A DNA stretch of 64,000 nucleotides from Chitinophagaceae bacterium (GCA_022843585.1 JALHNJ010000001.1:372001-436000), one strand, 5' to 3'; shown: positions 51,253-62,744, counted from the first letter of the stretch. The notes: generated by a model from the sequence alone, not told the origin. Program-made: numbers and translations.

Positions 51253-52260
51253 ATGAAAGTTGCAGTTGTAGGAGCCACAGGATTAGTAGGCACCAAAATG
51301 TTACAGGTATTAGCAGAAAGAAATTTTCCGGTAACGGAATTAGTTCCGGTGGCATCAGAAAGGTCAGTAGGCAAGGAAGTTGAATTTAAGGGCAAGAAGT
51401 ATAAGGTGGTTAGTATGGCTGATGGTATTGCTGCAAAGCCTGCAGTTGCAATTTTTTCTGCTGGTGGCGGTACATCATTAGAGTGGGCACCAAAATTTGC
51501 TGAAGCAGGTATTAAAGTAATTGATAACAGCAGCGCCTGGAGAATGGACCCCACCAAAAAATTAGTTGTGCCGGAGGTAAACGCAGATGCATTAACGGGA
51601 GATGATTTTATTATAGCAAACCCTAACTGTTCTACAATACAAATGGTAGTAGCCCTGCAACCACTGCATGCAAAGTATAAAATTAAAAGAGTAGTGGTGA
51701 GTACATACCAGAGTGTAACAGGAACAGGAGTGAAAGCTGTTGAACAATTGATGGGAGAAAGAGAGAAGGCTGTTAAAGGGGTAACTACTGAACATCCAAT
51801 GGCCTATAAATACCCGATTGACCTGAATGTTATTCCGCAGATAGATGTGTTTTTAGAAAATGGTTACACTAAGGAAGAAATGAAAATGGTGAAAGAAACT
51901 TGTAAAATTATGCGGGACGATTCTATCCGGGTAACAGCTACTACTGTTCGTATTCCGGTAATAGGTGGCCATAGTGAAAGTGTGAACGTAGAATTTGAAA
52001 AGGATTTTGATTTGACCGAACTTAAATCACTATTAGCAGCTACGCCGGGTATTGTAGTACAAAATGATGATGCTGCACAGCACTACCCAATGCCGATAGA
52101 TGCACATGAAAAGGATGAAGTGTTTGTAGGAAGGTTACGAAGAGATGAAAGTCAGCCAAATACGTTGAATATGTGGGTGGTTTCCGATAATCTTAGAAAA
52201 GGAGCTGCAACAAATGCGGTACAGATTGCAGAATATATGCTCTCGAAAAAATTACTTTGA
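51253..52260 (+). CDS. asd: Aspartate-semialdehyde dehydrogenase
   Basis: Enzyme of 335 residues from the ATG at 51253; the track-extending TTG at 51238 is not needed, since the family starts at MKVAVVGATG. It reduces aspartyl phosphate to aspartate semialdehyde, the branch point to lysine/diaminopimelate, threonine and methionine. The nucleotide-binding GATGLVG, catalytic Cys126 in NPNCSTIQ and His240 in GGHSESV are present. A leader with attenuator precedes it, suggesting control by end-product amino acid supply. Confidence 0.95.
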   Translation: MKVAVVGATGLVGTKMLQVLAERNFPVTELVPVASERSVGKEVEFKGKKYKVVSMADGIAAKPAVAIFSAGGGTSLEWAPKFAEAGIKVIDNSSAWRMDPTKKLVVPEVNADALTGDDFIIANPNCSTIQMVVALQPLHAKYKIKRVVVSTYQSVTGTGVKAVEQLMGEREKAVKGVTTEHPMAYKYPIDLNVIPQIDVFLENGYTKEEMKMVKETCKIMRDDSIRVTATTVRIPVIGGHSESVNVEFEKDFDLTELKSLLAATPGIVVQNDDAAQHYPMPIDAHEKDEVFVGRLRRDESQPNTLNMWVVSDNLRKGAATNAVQIAEYMLSKKLL

Positions 52261-52262
52261 TT

Positions 52263-52931
52263 TTACTCCATACTCTTATTTATAAATTCTATCACCGGTT
52301 GCAGAGCTTCAAAAGCTGCAACCGTTTTTTTTACAAGATCTTTGGAAACAAGGTCTGTGTCTTTGATCTCTATCATCGCAATAAAACTTTTCATTTTTAA
52401 ATATTCCGCTGCGGGGTTATCAGCTTCATATCCTTTTGGTACCCGGCTTAGAGTATATTCAGCACTTTTATTTAAATCGCCATAAATGGATTTGAATTTT
52501 TTGGCAGTGATTATTTTTTTGAAATCTGAAAAATTATAATCAATCTCTTGTCTTACTTTTTTTAATTCGTCGGGCATGGGCATCCAAATGCCCCCACCAG
52601 TAAAACTGCTTCCGGGTTCTAAATGAAAATAATACCCCGCAGAGCTGTTTGCTTTTCTCCCGCCTTTATTAATGCTGGCGCCAAAGTTTGATTTGTAGGG
52701 CGATTTGTCTTTAGCAAAACGAACATCTCTGTTGATACGGAACATACAATCTTTGGCAACAATATTTTTTATAGATGCATCTTTCTTTCCATGCTGATCA
52801 ATAACTGCCTGAATGAAATTTGCAAAATCAGCTTTTGCACTCTCATATACTTTCCTGTTAATGTCAAACCAGGGCTTGTTATTGTTCCCTTTTAAATCTT
52901 TCAAGAATTTAATAGTAGCAGGACTTAGCAT
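52263..52931 (-). CDS. DUF2461-family protein
   Basis: Protein of 222 residues. The signature at the N-terminus (FLKDLKGNNNKPWFDINRKVYE) and the basic-aromatic segment FRINRDVRFAKDKSPYKSNFGASINKGGRK are those of the DUF2461/TIGR02453 family, which is widespread in Bacteroidota and has no established biochemical role. The stop codon is two bases from that of the convergent asd. Confidence 0.9.
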   Translation of the reverse strand: MLSPATIKFLKDLKGNNNKPWFDINRKVYESAKADFANFIQAVIDQHGKKDASIKNIVAKDCMFRINRDVRFAKDKSPYKSNFGASINKGGRKANSSAGYYFHLEPGSSFTGGGIWMPMPDELKKVRQEIDYNFSDFKKIITAKKFKSIYGDLNKSAEYTLSRVPKGYEADNPAAEYLKMKSFIAMIEIKDTDLVSKDLVKKTVAAFEALQPVIEFINKSME

Positions 52932-52996
52932 GTTTATTTTTTGCTAAGTTACCACAGAGTAGTATAACAATAAACTATGAACCAAAAACTACAAAC

Positions 52997-53560
52997 TCAC
53001 TTTATTCTTCCCCAGTTTTCTCCACTCTTAATTCTATATAACGTCATTTCGCTAACATTATATTTTTCTGCCAGTTTTTTTATAGTAATGTTGCGGCTTT
53101 TGCTATTAAGAATTGTTTTAATTTTTTTTACCTGTGTTGCCGAAAGCTTTAGTCCTTGTGTACGGTTGGCTTGTTTTATTTTATAGGCAATTTTGGCAGG
53201 GCTTTGTTGTTGGTGAGCAATCATCTGTTGTAAAGTTACCCAACGAAGATTGCTGATGTTATTATCAAGCTTATTATGATTGCGATGAATTACGTATTTA
53301 TGTTGCGCAGAAGGTTTGGTTAAAAAAATATGTGCCATCTCCCGATGGATATAAAGAGTGCCTTTATTGTTAGGGCGATGGAGGTTGAGAGTGCGGTAGC
53401 CGGTCGTAAGCGAACCGCTCAATAGCTTTCCATCTTCCAGCACTTCTTTTTTATAACTGGCTATTCGTCCCTTGTTAGAAACTCCATAACGATTGCGTAG
53501 TTGCCTCCAGCCGGAAAACGTTAATGGTTTCCAGATTTCACCGGCTATTTTTTTTATCAT
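52997..53560 (-). CDS. NUMOD4-HNH endonuclease-like protein with C-terminal HTH (second copy)
   Basis: Protein of 187 residues with the same architecture as 45068-45643: NUMOD4-like N-terminus (EIWKPLTFSGWRQLRNRYGVSNKGRIASYKKE), HNH core (about 70-105: YIHREMAHIFL, YVIHRNHNKLDNNISNLRWVT) and an HTH tail (KLSATQVKKIKTILNSKSRNITIKKLAEKYNVSEMTLYRIKSGENWG). It sits between the DUF2461 gene and ligA, alone. The two copies share layout and the terminal GENWG phrase but are divergent elsewhere. Likely a mobile, free-standing homing-type gene; target unknown. Confidence 0.82.
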   Translation of the reverse strand: MIKKIAGEIWKPLTFSGWRQLRNRYGVSNKGRIASYKKEVLEDGKLLSGSLTTGYRTLNLHRPNNKGTLYIHREMAHIFLTKPSAQHKYVIHRNHNKLDNNISNLRWVTLQQMIAHQQQSPAKIAYKIKQANRTQGLKLSATQVKKIKTILNSKSRNITIKKLAEKYNVSEMTLYRIKSGENWGRIK

Positions 53561-53673
53561 AAAAAATTTTTTAGCCAGGGCCGGGGTGCAATTAATAACG
53601 GCGGTACGTAGAGGTTATCAGAGCAGGTAGTTAGTATCTGTACTAAGTTAAAAAAAGAAATGGATAACAAATA

Positions 53674-55782
<2,109 letters not shown>

Positions 55783-55888
55783 TTAATGTTGGCTGGTAAA
55801 GTTAGCCCAAACAAAATAATACCCCATGCAGGGTTTAATAAAAATTGTCTTCGAAATGTTGGTTGGCTAAATAGTTTGCCTGTAGGCA

Positions 55889-55896
55889 TATATTTG
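55889..55896 (+). promoter_or_regulatory. -7 promoter element for the Nudix regulator
   Basis: TATATTTG, exact TAnnTTTG, 76 bases before the ATG at 55973. TTG at 55863-55865 (23-base spacing) could be the -33 element. Confidence 0.4.
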
Positions 55897-55972
55897 CTGA
55901 AATAGAAGCTATCATTTAATTATTGTAGAGCGGACAGATGCGTAATAAATAACTATCAATGGAATTTGATGT

Positions 55973-56668
55973 ATGGCAAATGAATTAAAATTGAAAACAG
56001 CGGAGAGTGAAAAAATAAGTCACCTCGATTATTTCAATATCGCAGTATCTGTAGACTGTGTCATCTTTGGTTATGAGGCTAAAGAAATAAAAGTATTGCT
56101 TATTAAATCTGATTTAAAAGAGTTTGAAGGATTGTATTCGCTACTTGGCGATTTAGTAAAGCCCGATGAGGATCTTACCAAATCATCTTACCGGGTATTA
56201 AAAGAAAGAACAGGGTTAGATGATGTGTACCTGGAACAGGTGCAGGCATTTGGCAGTGTTGGGAGGCATCCGTCGGGCAGGGTGATTACTATTGCTTATT
56301 ATTCTCTTCTGGATATTAGCAACCACAAACTAAAGCTCAGTCACAATGAACTGCACTGGCATTCTTTAAAACAAATTAAAAAGCTGGCATTCGATCATAA
56401 GAAAATATTAGAAAGCTGCTTGCACCGATTGCGGGAACAGGTAATGGAGCAGCCGGTAATTTTTAACTTGTTACCTGAAAAATTCTCACTAAGGGATTTG
56501 CAGGAAGTATATGAATCAATATTGGGAGTGTCGTTAGACCGCCGCAATTTCAGGAAAAAAATTTCAGTGAAAGATTGGTTACAGGATTTAAATGAAATGG
56601 AAACCAATCTTTCTCATCGTCCCGGAAAATTGTATGGATTGAAAAAGCAATACCAGCGAAAAGTATAG
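55973..56668 (+). CDS. Nudix-type transcriptional regulator (NrtR/AraR-like)
   Basis: Protein of 231 residues. An N-terminal Nudix fold (about 18-150) is followed by a winged-HTH-like C-terminal domain (about 160-228: LPEKFSLRDLQEVYESILGVSLDRRNFRKKI), the arrangement of NrtR-family regulators. The Nudix box reads YRVLKERTGL, where catalytic enzymes have REVxEExG, so catalysis is probably lost and the fold serves as a ligand sensor. Relatives in Bacteroides regulate sugar (arabinose) genes. The adjacent LacI and susCD genes fit a carbohydrate context. Confidence 0.85.
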   Translation: MANELKLKTAESEKISHLDYFNIAVSVDCVIFGYEAKEIKVLLIKSDLKEFEGLYSLLGDLVKPDEDLTKSSYRVLKERTGLDDVYLEQVQAFGSVGRHPSGRVITIAYYSLLDISNHKLKLSHNELHWHSLKQIKKLAFDHKKILESCLHRLREQVMEQPVIFNLLPEKFSLRDLQEVYESILGVSLDRRNFRKKISVKDWLQDLNEMETNLSHRPGKLYGLKKQYQRKV

Positions 56669-56697
56669 CTAGTAAATTTGTTGTTAACTCCAAATGA

Positions 56698-57690
56698 TTA
56701 CAGGGAATTTCCTTCTACAAATCTCGAAGGCAGCATGATAGCTTTTATTGGTGTTTTTGCTTCCATGTTTTCCAGCATCCTTTTAATGGCTAGTTTACCC
56801 AATTCAAATCCACTGGTTTCTACATAGCTTATTTCCGGGTTAAAAAGTCCCGGTATAAAACCATTACTGATAGCCAGTACGGATATATCTTCTGGTATTT
56901 TCAACGGAGCATTTTTCAACACCTTCATGGCTCCAATTAGTATTTCATCACTCATGCAAAATATATGGTCTGGTGGGTTTGTTTTGCTTATAGTTTTTGT
57001 AACATGTTGAGTGGCATCTGCCCCGTTAATACAATACTGCACTTCTACCACTACAGTTTTTTCTTTCTCCAGTATTTTTAAAAAGGCATCCTTTCTTTTT
57101 TTAGTAATAGATAAAACCGGGTTGCCAAATAGTGCCAGCACCTTTTTCTTTTTATATGTAATAATAGCATGTGCTGCCATCGTAGCTGCTTCTTCATCAG
57201 CCATACACACTGTATCAAAGTTGCCAGCTTCCGGCACTCTGTCAAAAAAAATAATGGGGATGTCTGCAGCTATATATTTAGTAAAAAGTTCACTGGAATA
57301 ACTTTCAGCTGCCAGCGAAATAAAAATTCCATCCACCCTGTAATGTTTACACAGCTTTAGATTTTCGCTTTCTTGCAGCGGGTCGTCGCCGGATTGTAAT
57401 ATCATTAATGAATACCCACTTTTTCTGGCTTCATTTTCCACAGCAGATATAAATGACTCGTTGAACATGTTTGAAATGGCAGGTACTATCAATCCCAGTA
57501 CTTTGCTTTTGTTGGTTCGCAGGTTTACCGCATAGCTGTTGGGTTCATATTCCATGAGGGCTGCCAGTTCTTTTACCTTTCTTTTCGTGTTTTCAGATAT
57601 ATCAGGGTGATTTTTCAAGGCCCTGCTCACAGTAGAGATGCTCATATTGAGCTGAACGGAAATCTTCTTTAAAGTGGCAGTTTGTCCCAT
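56698..57690 (-). CDS. LacI-family transcriptional regulator
   Basis: Protein of 330 residues. The N-terminal LacI HTH and hinge are complete (ATLKKISVQLNMSISTVSRALKNHPDISENTKRKVKELA), followed by a periplasmic-binding-protein-like sensor domain (about 60-330). It is divergent from susC across a 288-base gap that contains a 28-bp perfect inverted repeat (57733-57760), the best operator candidate for control of itself and of susCD. The effector is presumably a sugar. Confidence 0.9.
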   Translation of the reverse strand: MGQTATLKKISVQLNMSISTVSRALKNHPDISENTKRKVKELAALMEYEPNSYAVNLRTNKSKVLGLIVPAISNMFNESFISAVENEARKSGYSLMILQSGDDPLQESENLKLCKHYRVDGIFISLAAESYSSELFTKYIAADIPIIFFDRVPEAGNFDTVCMADEEAATMAAHAIITYKKKKVLALFGNPVLSITKKRKDAFLKILEKEKTVVVEVQYCINGADATQHVTKTISKTNPPDHIFCMSDEILIGAMKVLKNAPLKIPEDISVLAISNGFIPGLFNPEISYVETSGFELGKLAIKRMLENMEAKTPIKAIMLPSRFVEGNSL

Positions 57691-57732
57691 TTTGTGGCAA
57701 TTATATTAAAATTACGTTCATTATTTTATCCA

Positions 57733-57760
57733 CCGCAAACATTTGCGAAAATGTTTGCGG
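57733..57760. promoter_or_regulatory. 28-bp palindrome, candidate LacI operator
   Basis: CCGCAAACATTT, four bases GCGA, AAATGTTTGCGG: 12-bp perfect arms, 42 bases upstream of the lacI start and 218 upstream of susC. Lacks a T-run on either side, so it is not a terminator. A near -7 match for lacI (TATAATTG on the minus strand, plus 57698-57705) lies between it and the gene. Confidence 0.6.
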
Positions 57761-57978
57761 GCAAAAACCTGCAAATTTTGACTTGCAAAGTGTTTTTGGT
57801 ACACATAAATCAATATAAATTTATAATGTATTTACATTCTTTTAACATTCAGATATAAAAGATTGAGTGCTAAAGTTGTAATACAAACCTTATCTGTTTA
57901 ATCATTCAGTCCTGTTTGCCACGGGATCAATGTATTGTATTTAGTATTTAGATTATAAATTTCAAAAATCGATTGCTT

Positions 57979-60954
57979 ATGTCTGCACAAAAACTGCTTT
58001 CTGCTCTATTTAGCATCGTATTCGTTCTTATCCTTCAAGTATCCTTTGCTCAGGACAGAACGATTACCGGAAAAGTTACAGATTCAAAAGACGGATCTCC
58101 TGTTGCGGGTGCATCTGTTCAGCCCAAAGGCGCTAAGGGTGGAACTACAACCAAATCTGACGGTACTTTCAGTATTAATGTAGGTCCGAACGTAAACACA
58201 ATTGTTATAACCTCTATCGGCTATGCTTCTCAGGAAATTTCAATTGCCGGAAAGAATTCCGTAGATGTTTCATTTGAAGCAACTTTCGGCTCTAATTTGA
58301 ATGAGGTTATAGTAACTGGTTATGGCTCTTCTAAGAAGAAGGATTTAACGGGTGCAATTGCATCTGTTAAAGCTAAAGACTTTAATAAAGGAGTGGTTAC
58401 TTCTCCTGATCAATTAATTCAAGGTAAAGTTGCCGGTTTGCAAGTTACCAATAACAGTGGCCAACCGGGTGGAGGTGCTACAATTCGTATCAGGGGTGCC
58501 AGCTCGGTGAGAGCAGGTAATGGCCCGTTGATCGTTGTAGATGGAGTGCCTTTAGAAGGTGGTTCTGGTCGCCCGGGTCTGGGTCTTAATAATATTGGTG
58601 ATAGCCCTGGTGGCAACCCGCTTACATTTATTAACCCGGCAGATATTGCCAGCATGGATGTATTAAAAGATGCGTCAGCTGCAGCAATATATGGTTCAAG
58701 GGGAGCTAACGGTGTAATTTTAATCACTACTAAAAGAGGTACAGGTGGCGATCCGCAAATTGAGGTAGGATATTCTGTAGGTACCGCAAAAATTTTAAAA
58801 CAGTTAGATGTTTTAGATGGTAATGAATACCGTGCTGCATTAGCGAAGTATAGTTTAACAGGTGGCGACTATGGCTCTAACGTTAATGCTATGAATGAAA
58901 TTTTAAGAACCGGCGTTACACATAATCTTAATGTAGCGGCAAGTGGAGGTAATACCAATGCCCGTTACAGATTTTCTGCAAGTGCCTTAGGCGAAAATGG
59001 TATTATAAAAGAATCTGGTCTTACAAAATATACGGTAGGATTTACCGGAAATTTTAAATTTCTTGATTCTAAAAAATTGGGCTTAGATGTATCCCTAAAT
59101 ACAGCGCAATTAAATGAAGATGTAGTTCCGGTTACCAGAGATGCCGGCTTTGAAGGTAACTTAATAGGTCAGGCATTACAGTGGAACCCTACACACCCTT
59201 TATTCAATCCTGATGGCACCCCCTGGATCCAGCCGCAATTTGGCGCTAGTTCAATAAATCCGGTATGGTTTCTCCGAATGTATGAGGATAGAGTAAATAC
59301 CTCCACAATTTATGGAAGCATATCTCCCTATTATAAATTTACAGACAACTTGGAATACAGGTTTCTCTATGCCATCAATCAGAGCGATGGAAGAAGAAAA
59401 GCGGCTGTAGGGAGACAATTATTAAATATAGACAGGTATAGAGACAGGGGATTTGCTTCTGTAGGAAATAACCGGGTTAGAACGCAGCAGTTTATTCATA
59501 CGTTAAGCTATAATAAGAAAATTACAACAGCATTAAATTTAGATGCGGTGTTAGGATATGAGTACAATAAGTTTGAATTCACCAGCAATTCAATAACAGC
59601 TCAGGACTTTCAAGATGTTGGTATTCCTTACTATAATATGCTTGGCTTTTCAACCCAAGCTTCCCGTACAATCAGCAATTATGAGGCTCCAACCAATGAG
59701 CTGCAATCATATTTTGGAAGAGTAGCTCTTAATTTTAAAGAAAAGTATTTATTAACTGCAACTGTTAGAGCTGATGGATCTACAAAGTTTGGGGAGAATA
59801 ATAAGTATGGTACTTTCCCTTCATTTTCTGCAGCATGGAATATCAGCAATGAGAGTTTTATGAACTCTGTAAGTTTTGTTAAAGGGCTGAAATTAAGATT
59901 AGGATGGGGACAAACTGGTAATCAAGAGTTTCCTTCTGGAGCTTCTCAAACAAGATTTGGAGTTTCAGGTCCAGGGTCTCTTACCCAGCAAAACGTTGGA
60001 AATCCAGAATTGAGATGGGAAACATCTACCACTTTTAATGCAGGGTTGGATTTCTCCCTACTTAATAATCGTATTAATTTCTCTGTTGATTACTTCAATA
60101 AAGAAACTGATGATGTGTTGTTTGAAGTTGATTTCCCACAACCCGGTGCATCAAGTGCAAAACAATGGCAGAATTTTCCGGCACTTATTACTAATAAAGG
60201 GGTTGAGTTGACATTAAACTCAAATATTATTGCTAAAGAAAATCTATCCTGGAATTTTGGGGTTAATGCAGCGTTCCTGAAAAATCAAATTGACGGTTTG
60301 AATGGTACATATAACACTGGCGCAATCTCCGGACAGGGTAGCACAGGTGCATTCGTTCAGAAATTAGCTTCAGGATATCCTTTAAATGTTTATTATTTAC
60401 GTCGTTTTGAGGGTATAGATAAAACAACTGGCCAGAGTATTTATGCAGAAGATGGAGATGTTTCTTTTTATGGGGAAGATCCTAACCCCAATATGTTATT
60501 GGGTTTAAGCACTGATGTTACTTACAAAAAATTTAGCCTGGTAATTAATATGAACGGCGCTTTTGGCCACTATATCTACAACAATACCGCTACTTCAGTT
60601 GTTCCTATTACAAATTTGGGAACAAGAAATGTGGTTAGTTCTTTAATTAATAGTCCTGATAAAGAAGATCTTTCTAACCCGATTACAACTTCAGACAGGT
60701 ACCTGGAAAAAGGAAATTACCTGAAAATGGCAAATGCAACACTTTCTTACAGCCTTGGGAAGATTGTTAAGTTTGTAAAAAATTCAAGCATTTCTCTTAC
60801 CGGGCAGAATCTTTTTATCCTAACTAATTTCACTGGATTTGATCCGGAAGTGAACGTTGATAAGAACATTGGCGGAATACCTTCAAATGGAATTGAATAT
60901 ATTCCTTACCCAAGTGCCCGCAGGTTTATTTTCAGTATAAACTTTGGACTCTAA
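57979..60954 (+). CDS. SusC/RagA-family TonB-linked outer-membrane transporter
   Basis: Protein of 991 residues from the ATG at 57979. Signal peptide (cleavage near SFAQ), a carboxypeptidase-regulatory-like N-terminal domain (about 27-110: RTITGKVTDSKDGSPVAGASV), the plug domain (about 115-240: NEVIVTGYGSSKKKDLTGAI, GANGVILITTKRG) and a TonB barrel ending at the terminal Leu after FSINFG. It imports oligosaccharides or peptides with its SusD partner downstream. The pairing with a LacI regulator points to a carbohydrate substrate. Confidence 0.95.
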   Translation: MSAQKLLSALFSIVFVLILQVSFAQDRTITGKVTDSKDGSPVAGASVQPKGAKGGTTTKSDGTFSINVGPNVNTIVITSIGYASQEISIAGKNSVDVSFEATFGSNLNEVIVTGYGSSKKKDLTGAIASVKAKDFNKGVVTSPDQLIQGKVAGLQVTNNSGQPGGGATIRIRGASSVRAGNGPLIVVDGVPLEGGSGRPGLGLNNIGDSPGGNPLTFINPADIASMDVLKDASAAAIYGSRGANGVILITTKRGTGGDPQIEVGYSVGTAKILKQLDVLDGNEYRAALAKYSLTGGDYGSNVNAMNEILRTGVTHNLNVAASGGNTNARYRFSASALGENGIIKESGLTKYTVGFTGNFKFLDSKKLGLDVSLNTAQLNEDVVPVTRDAGFEGNLIGQALQWNPTHPLFNPDGTPWIQPQFGASSINPVWFLRMYEDRVNTSTIYGSISPYYKFTDNLEYRFLYAINQSDGRRKAAVGRQLLNIDRYRDRGFASVGNNRVRTQQFIHTLSYNKKITTALNLDAVLGYEYNKFEFTSNSITAQDFQDVGIPYYNMLGFSTQASRTISNYEAPTNELQSYFGRVALNFKEKYLLTATVRADGSTKFGENNKYGTFPSFSAAWNISNESFMNSVSFVKGLKLRLGWGQTGNQEFPSGASQTRFGVSGPGSLTQQNVGNPELRWETSTTFNAGLDFSLLNNRINFSVDYFNKETDDVLFEVDFPQPGASSAKQWQNFPALITNKGVELTLNSNIIAKENLSWNFGVNAAFLKNQIDGLNGTYNTGAISGQGSTGAFVQKLASGYPLNVYYLRRFEGIDKTTGQSIYAEDGDVSFYGEDPNPNMLLGLSTDVTYKKFSLVINMNGAFGHYIYNNTATSVVPITNLGTRNVVSSLINSPDKEDLSNPITTSDRYLEKGNYLKMANATLSYSLGKIVKFVKNSSISLTGQNLFILTNFTGFDPEVNVDKNIGGIPSNGIEYIPYPSARRFIFSINFGL

Positions 60955-60985
60955 TCAGTTTATGATCATTAATAAATTAAGTCAT

Positions 60986-62590
60986 ATGAAATATAATAAA
61001 ATAATATTGATTCTTACCTCAGTCCTTATTATCTCTTCCTGTACCAAGCTTGAAGAGAATTTTAAGAGTGAAACCGCAGTAGGTGGTTCCAGTGGTGGTG
61101 GTGGTTCGGTTAACGCAACTGCATTATTAGTTGGTGCATACAGGTCAATTGAAAATCTATATAATAACCAGGAAAGACTGTTTGCTTCTTTTGAACATAC
61201 TACTGATGAATCGGTAGGACCAACAAGAGGTGGTGACTGGGATGATAATGGTATTTGGAGAGTGTACCATAGTCATAGATGGAATGATGAACATGCATAT
61301 CTTACAGCTACATATCGTCAATTAGCACAATCACAGTTTGCTGCAACTACGGTATTGGATGCAACTACTGCTACTGCTCAACAAAAAGCTGAAGCTACTT
61401 TCTTACGGTCATTAGCGATGTGGTATGCATTAGATGGTTGGGACCAGGTTCCATTCCGTTCAACTTCTCTTGGAGATTTAACAGCGTCTTTGCCTGAAGT
61501 AAAAAAAGGTACGGAGTGTGCAGATTTTTTAATAGCGGAATTAAATGCAGCTATACCAAATTTACCGGCAACAGGCATAGGTATAGCGAATAGAAATGCT
61601 GCCAGAGCATTGTTGATGAAAATTTATTTGAACAAAGGAGTGTATGCAAACAGAGTTGCACCTACTTTTTCTGCAGCCGACATGAACCAGGTTATTTCAT
61701 TAGCCGACCAAATTATTAATAGCGGTAGTTATAGTTTTACCGCTAATTATTTCGACAATTTTGCTCCTAATAATGATGTTATCGGCACAGAGCTTATTTA
61801 TACACAACGCAACGATAATGGTTTAGGTATTGGTGGTAACGGTGCAATGTTTATGAATTTTCAAGGCTTGCATTACAACATGAACCCAAGTGGTTGGAAT
61901 GGGTTTTCAACTTTAGGCGATTTCTATGATAAGTTTAGCTCTGCTGATAAAAGAAGAGGTGGGCCAGGAGCAGTTGCAGGACCTCCGGCACCCGGTCAAC
62001 CTGGTTATTATCCGGGCTTAACAAATGTAACGGGTCTTTGGGTTGGTTTGTTGGAAGGCCAGCAGTATAACCAGAGCGGAACAGCATTACTGGATAGAAA
62101 GGGTAATCCATTATCATTTACCAAAGCTGTTCAATTAAAAGAAACCGGAAACAACCTGGAAATAACTGGTGTGAGAGTAATGAAATATGTTCCGGATCTT
62201 GTAAGCCAGTTTCCTTGGAATAACGATTTTGTTATTTTCCGTTTGGCAGATATCTTATTGATGAAAGCAGAAGCTATACTTCGTGGCGGTACCGGTACAG
62301 CAGCAGGTCCTTACGGTTCAACTCCTGCAGCTATAGTTGATTACATCCGCACACTTCCTAGTCGTGGTGTTCCTGCATTAGGAGCTGTAACACTGGATGC
62401 TTTATTTGATGAAAGGGGCCGTGAGCTTTACTGGGAATTATGGAGAAGAAATGATATGATCAGATTTGGTAAGTTCCTTGCTCCAAGAGCATTGAAACCT
62501 GCCGTAAGTGGAAATGAACGTTTACTTTTCCCTATCCCTAACGAGCAATTGATCATTAATCCTAATCTTACTCAAAATCCGGGATATTAA
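60986..62590 (+). CDS. SusD/RagB-family nutrient-binding lipoprotein
   Basis: Protein of 534 residues from the ATG at 60986, which begins the lipoprotein signal (ILTSVLIISSC, Cys19); an ATG at 60962 gives eight extra residues without benefit. Outer-membrane surface lipoprotein forming a lid on the SusC transporter. TPR-rich SusD features are visible (AEATFLRSLAMWYALDGWDQVPFR, ADFLIAELNAAIPNLP, DERGRELYWELWRRNDMIRFGKF). It starts 31 bases after susC and ends before a terminator. Confidence 0.95.
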   Translation: MKYNKIILILTSVLIISSCTKLEENFKSETAVGGSSGGGGSVNATALLVGAYRSIENLYNNQERLFASFEHTTDESVGPTRGGDWDDNGIWRVYHSHRWNDEHAYLTATYRQLAQSQFAATTVLDATTATAQQKAEATFLRSLAMWYALDGWDQVPFRSTSLGDLTASLPEVKKGTECADFLIAELNAAIPNLPATGIGIANRNAARALLMKIYLNKGVYANRVAPTFSAADMNQVISLADQIINSGSYSFTANYFDNFAPNNDVIGTELIYTQRNDNGLGIGGNGAMFMNFQGLHYNMNPSGWNGFSTLGDFYDKFSSADKRRGGPGAVAGPPAPGQPGYYPGLTNVTGLWVGLLEGQQYNQSGTALLDRKGNPLSFTKAVQLKETGNNLEITGVRVMKYVPDLVSQFPWNNDFVIFRLADILLMKAEAILRGGTGTAAGPYGSTPAAIVDYIRTLPSRGVPALGAVTLDALFDERGRELYWELWRRNDMIRFGKFLAPRALKPAVSGNERLLFPIPNEQLIINPNLTQNPGY

Positions 62591-62627
62591 TAGTTTCGAA
62601 TAAATAAGCAGTTAGTTTAAGCAATCA

Positions 62628-62656
62628 AAAGCCATTTTAAAAAAATGGCTTTTTTT
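62628..62656 (+). terminator. Terminator of the susCD operon
   Basis: Stem AAAGCCATTTT / AAAATGGCTTT with a three-base loop and T-run, 37 bases after the susD stop codon. Confidence 0.85.
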
Positions 62657-62744
62657 ATGAAATTGACCGTAGGATTTTACACATATACTGACTGCTTGTA
62701 CTTAAAAGTAATAGATTTGGATTTTAAACTTTAATCAACGAAAA

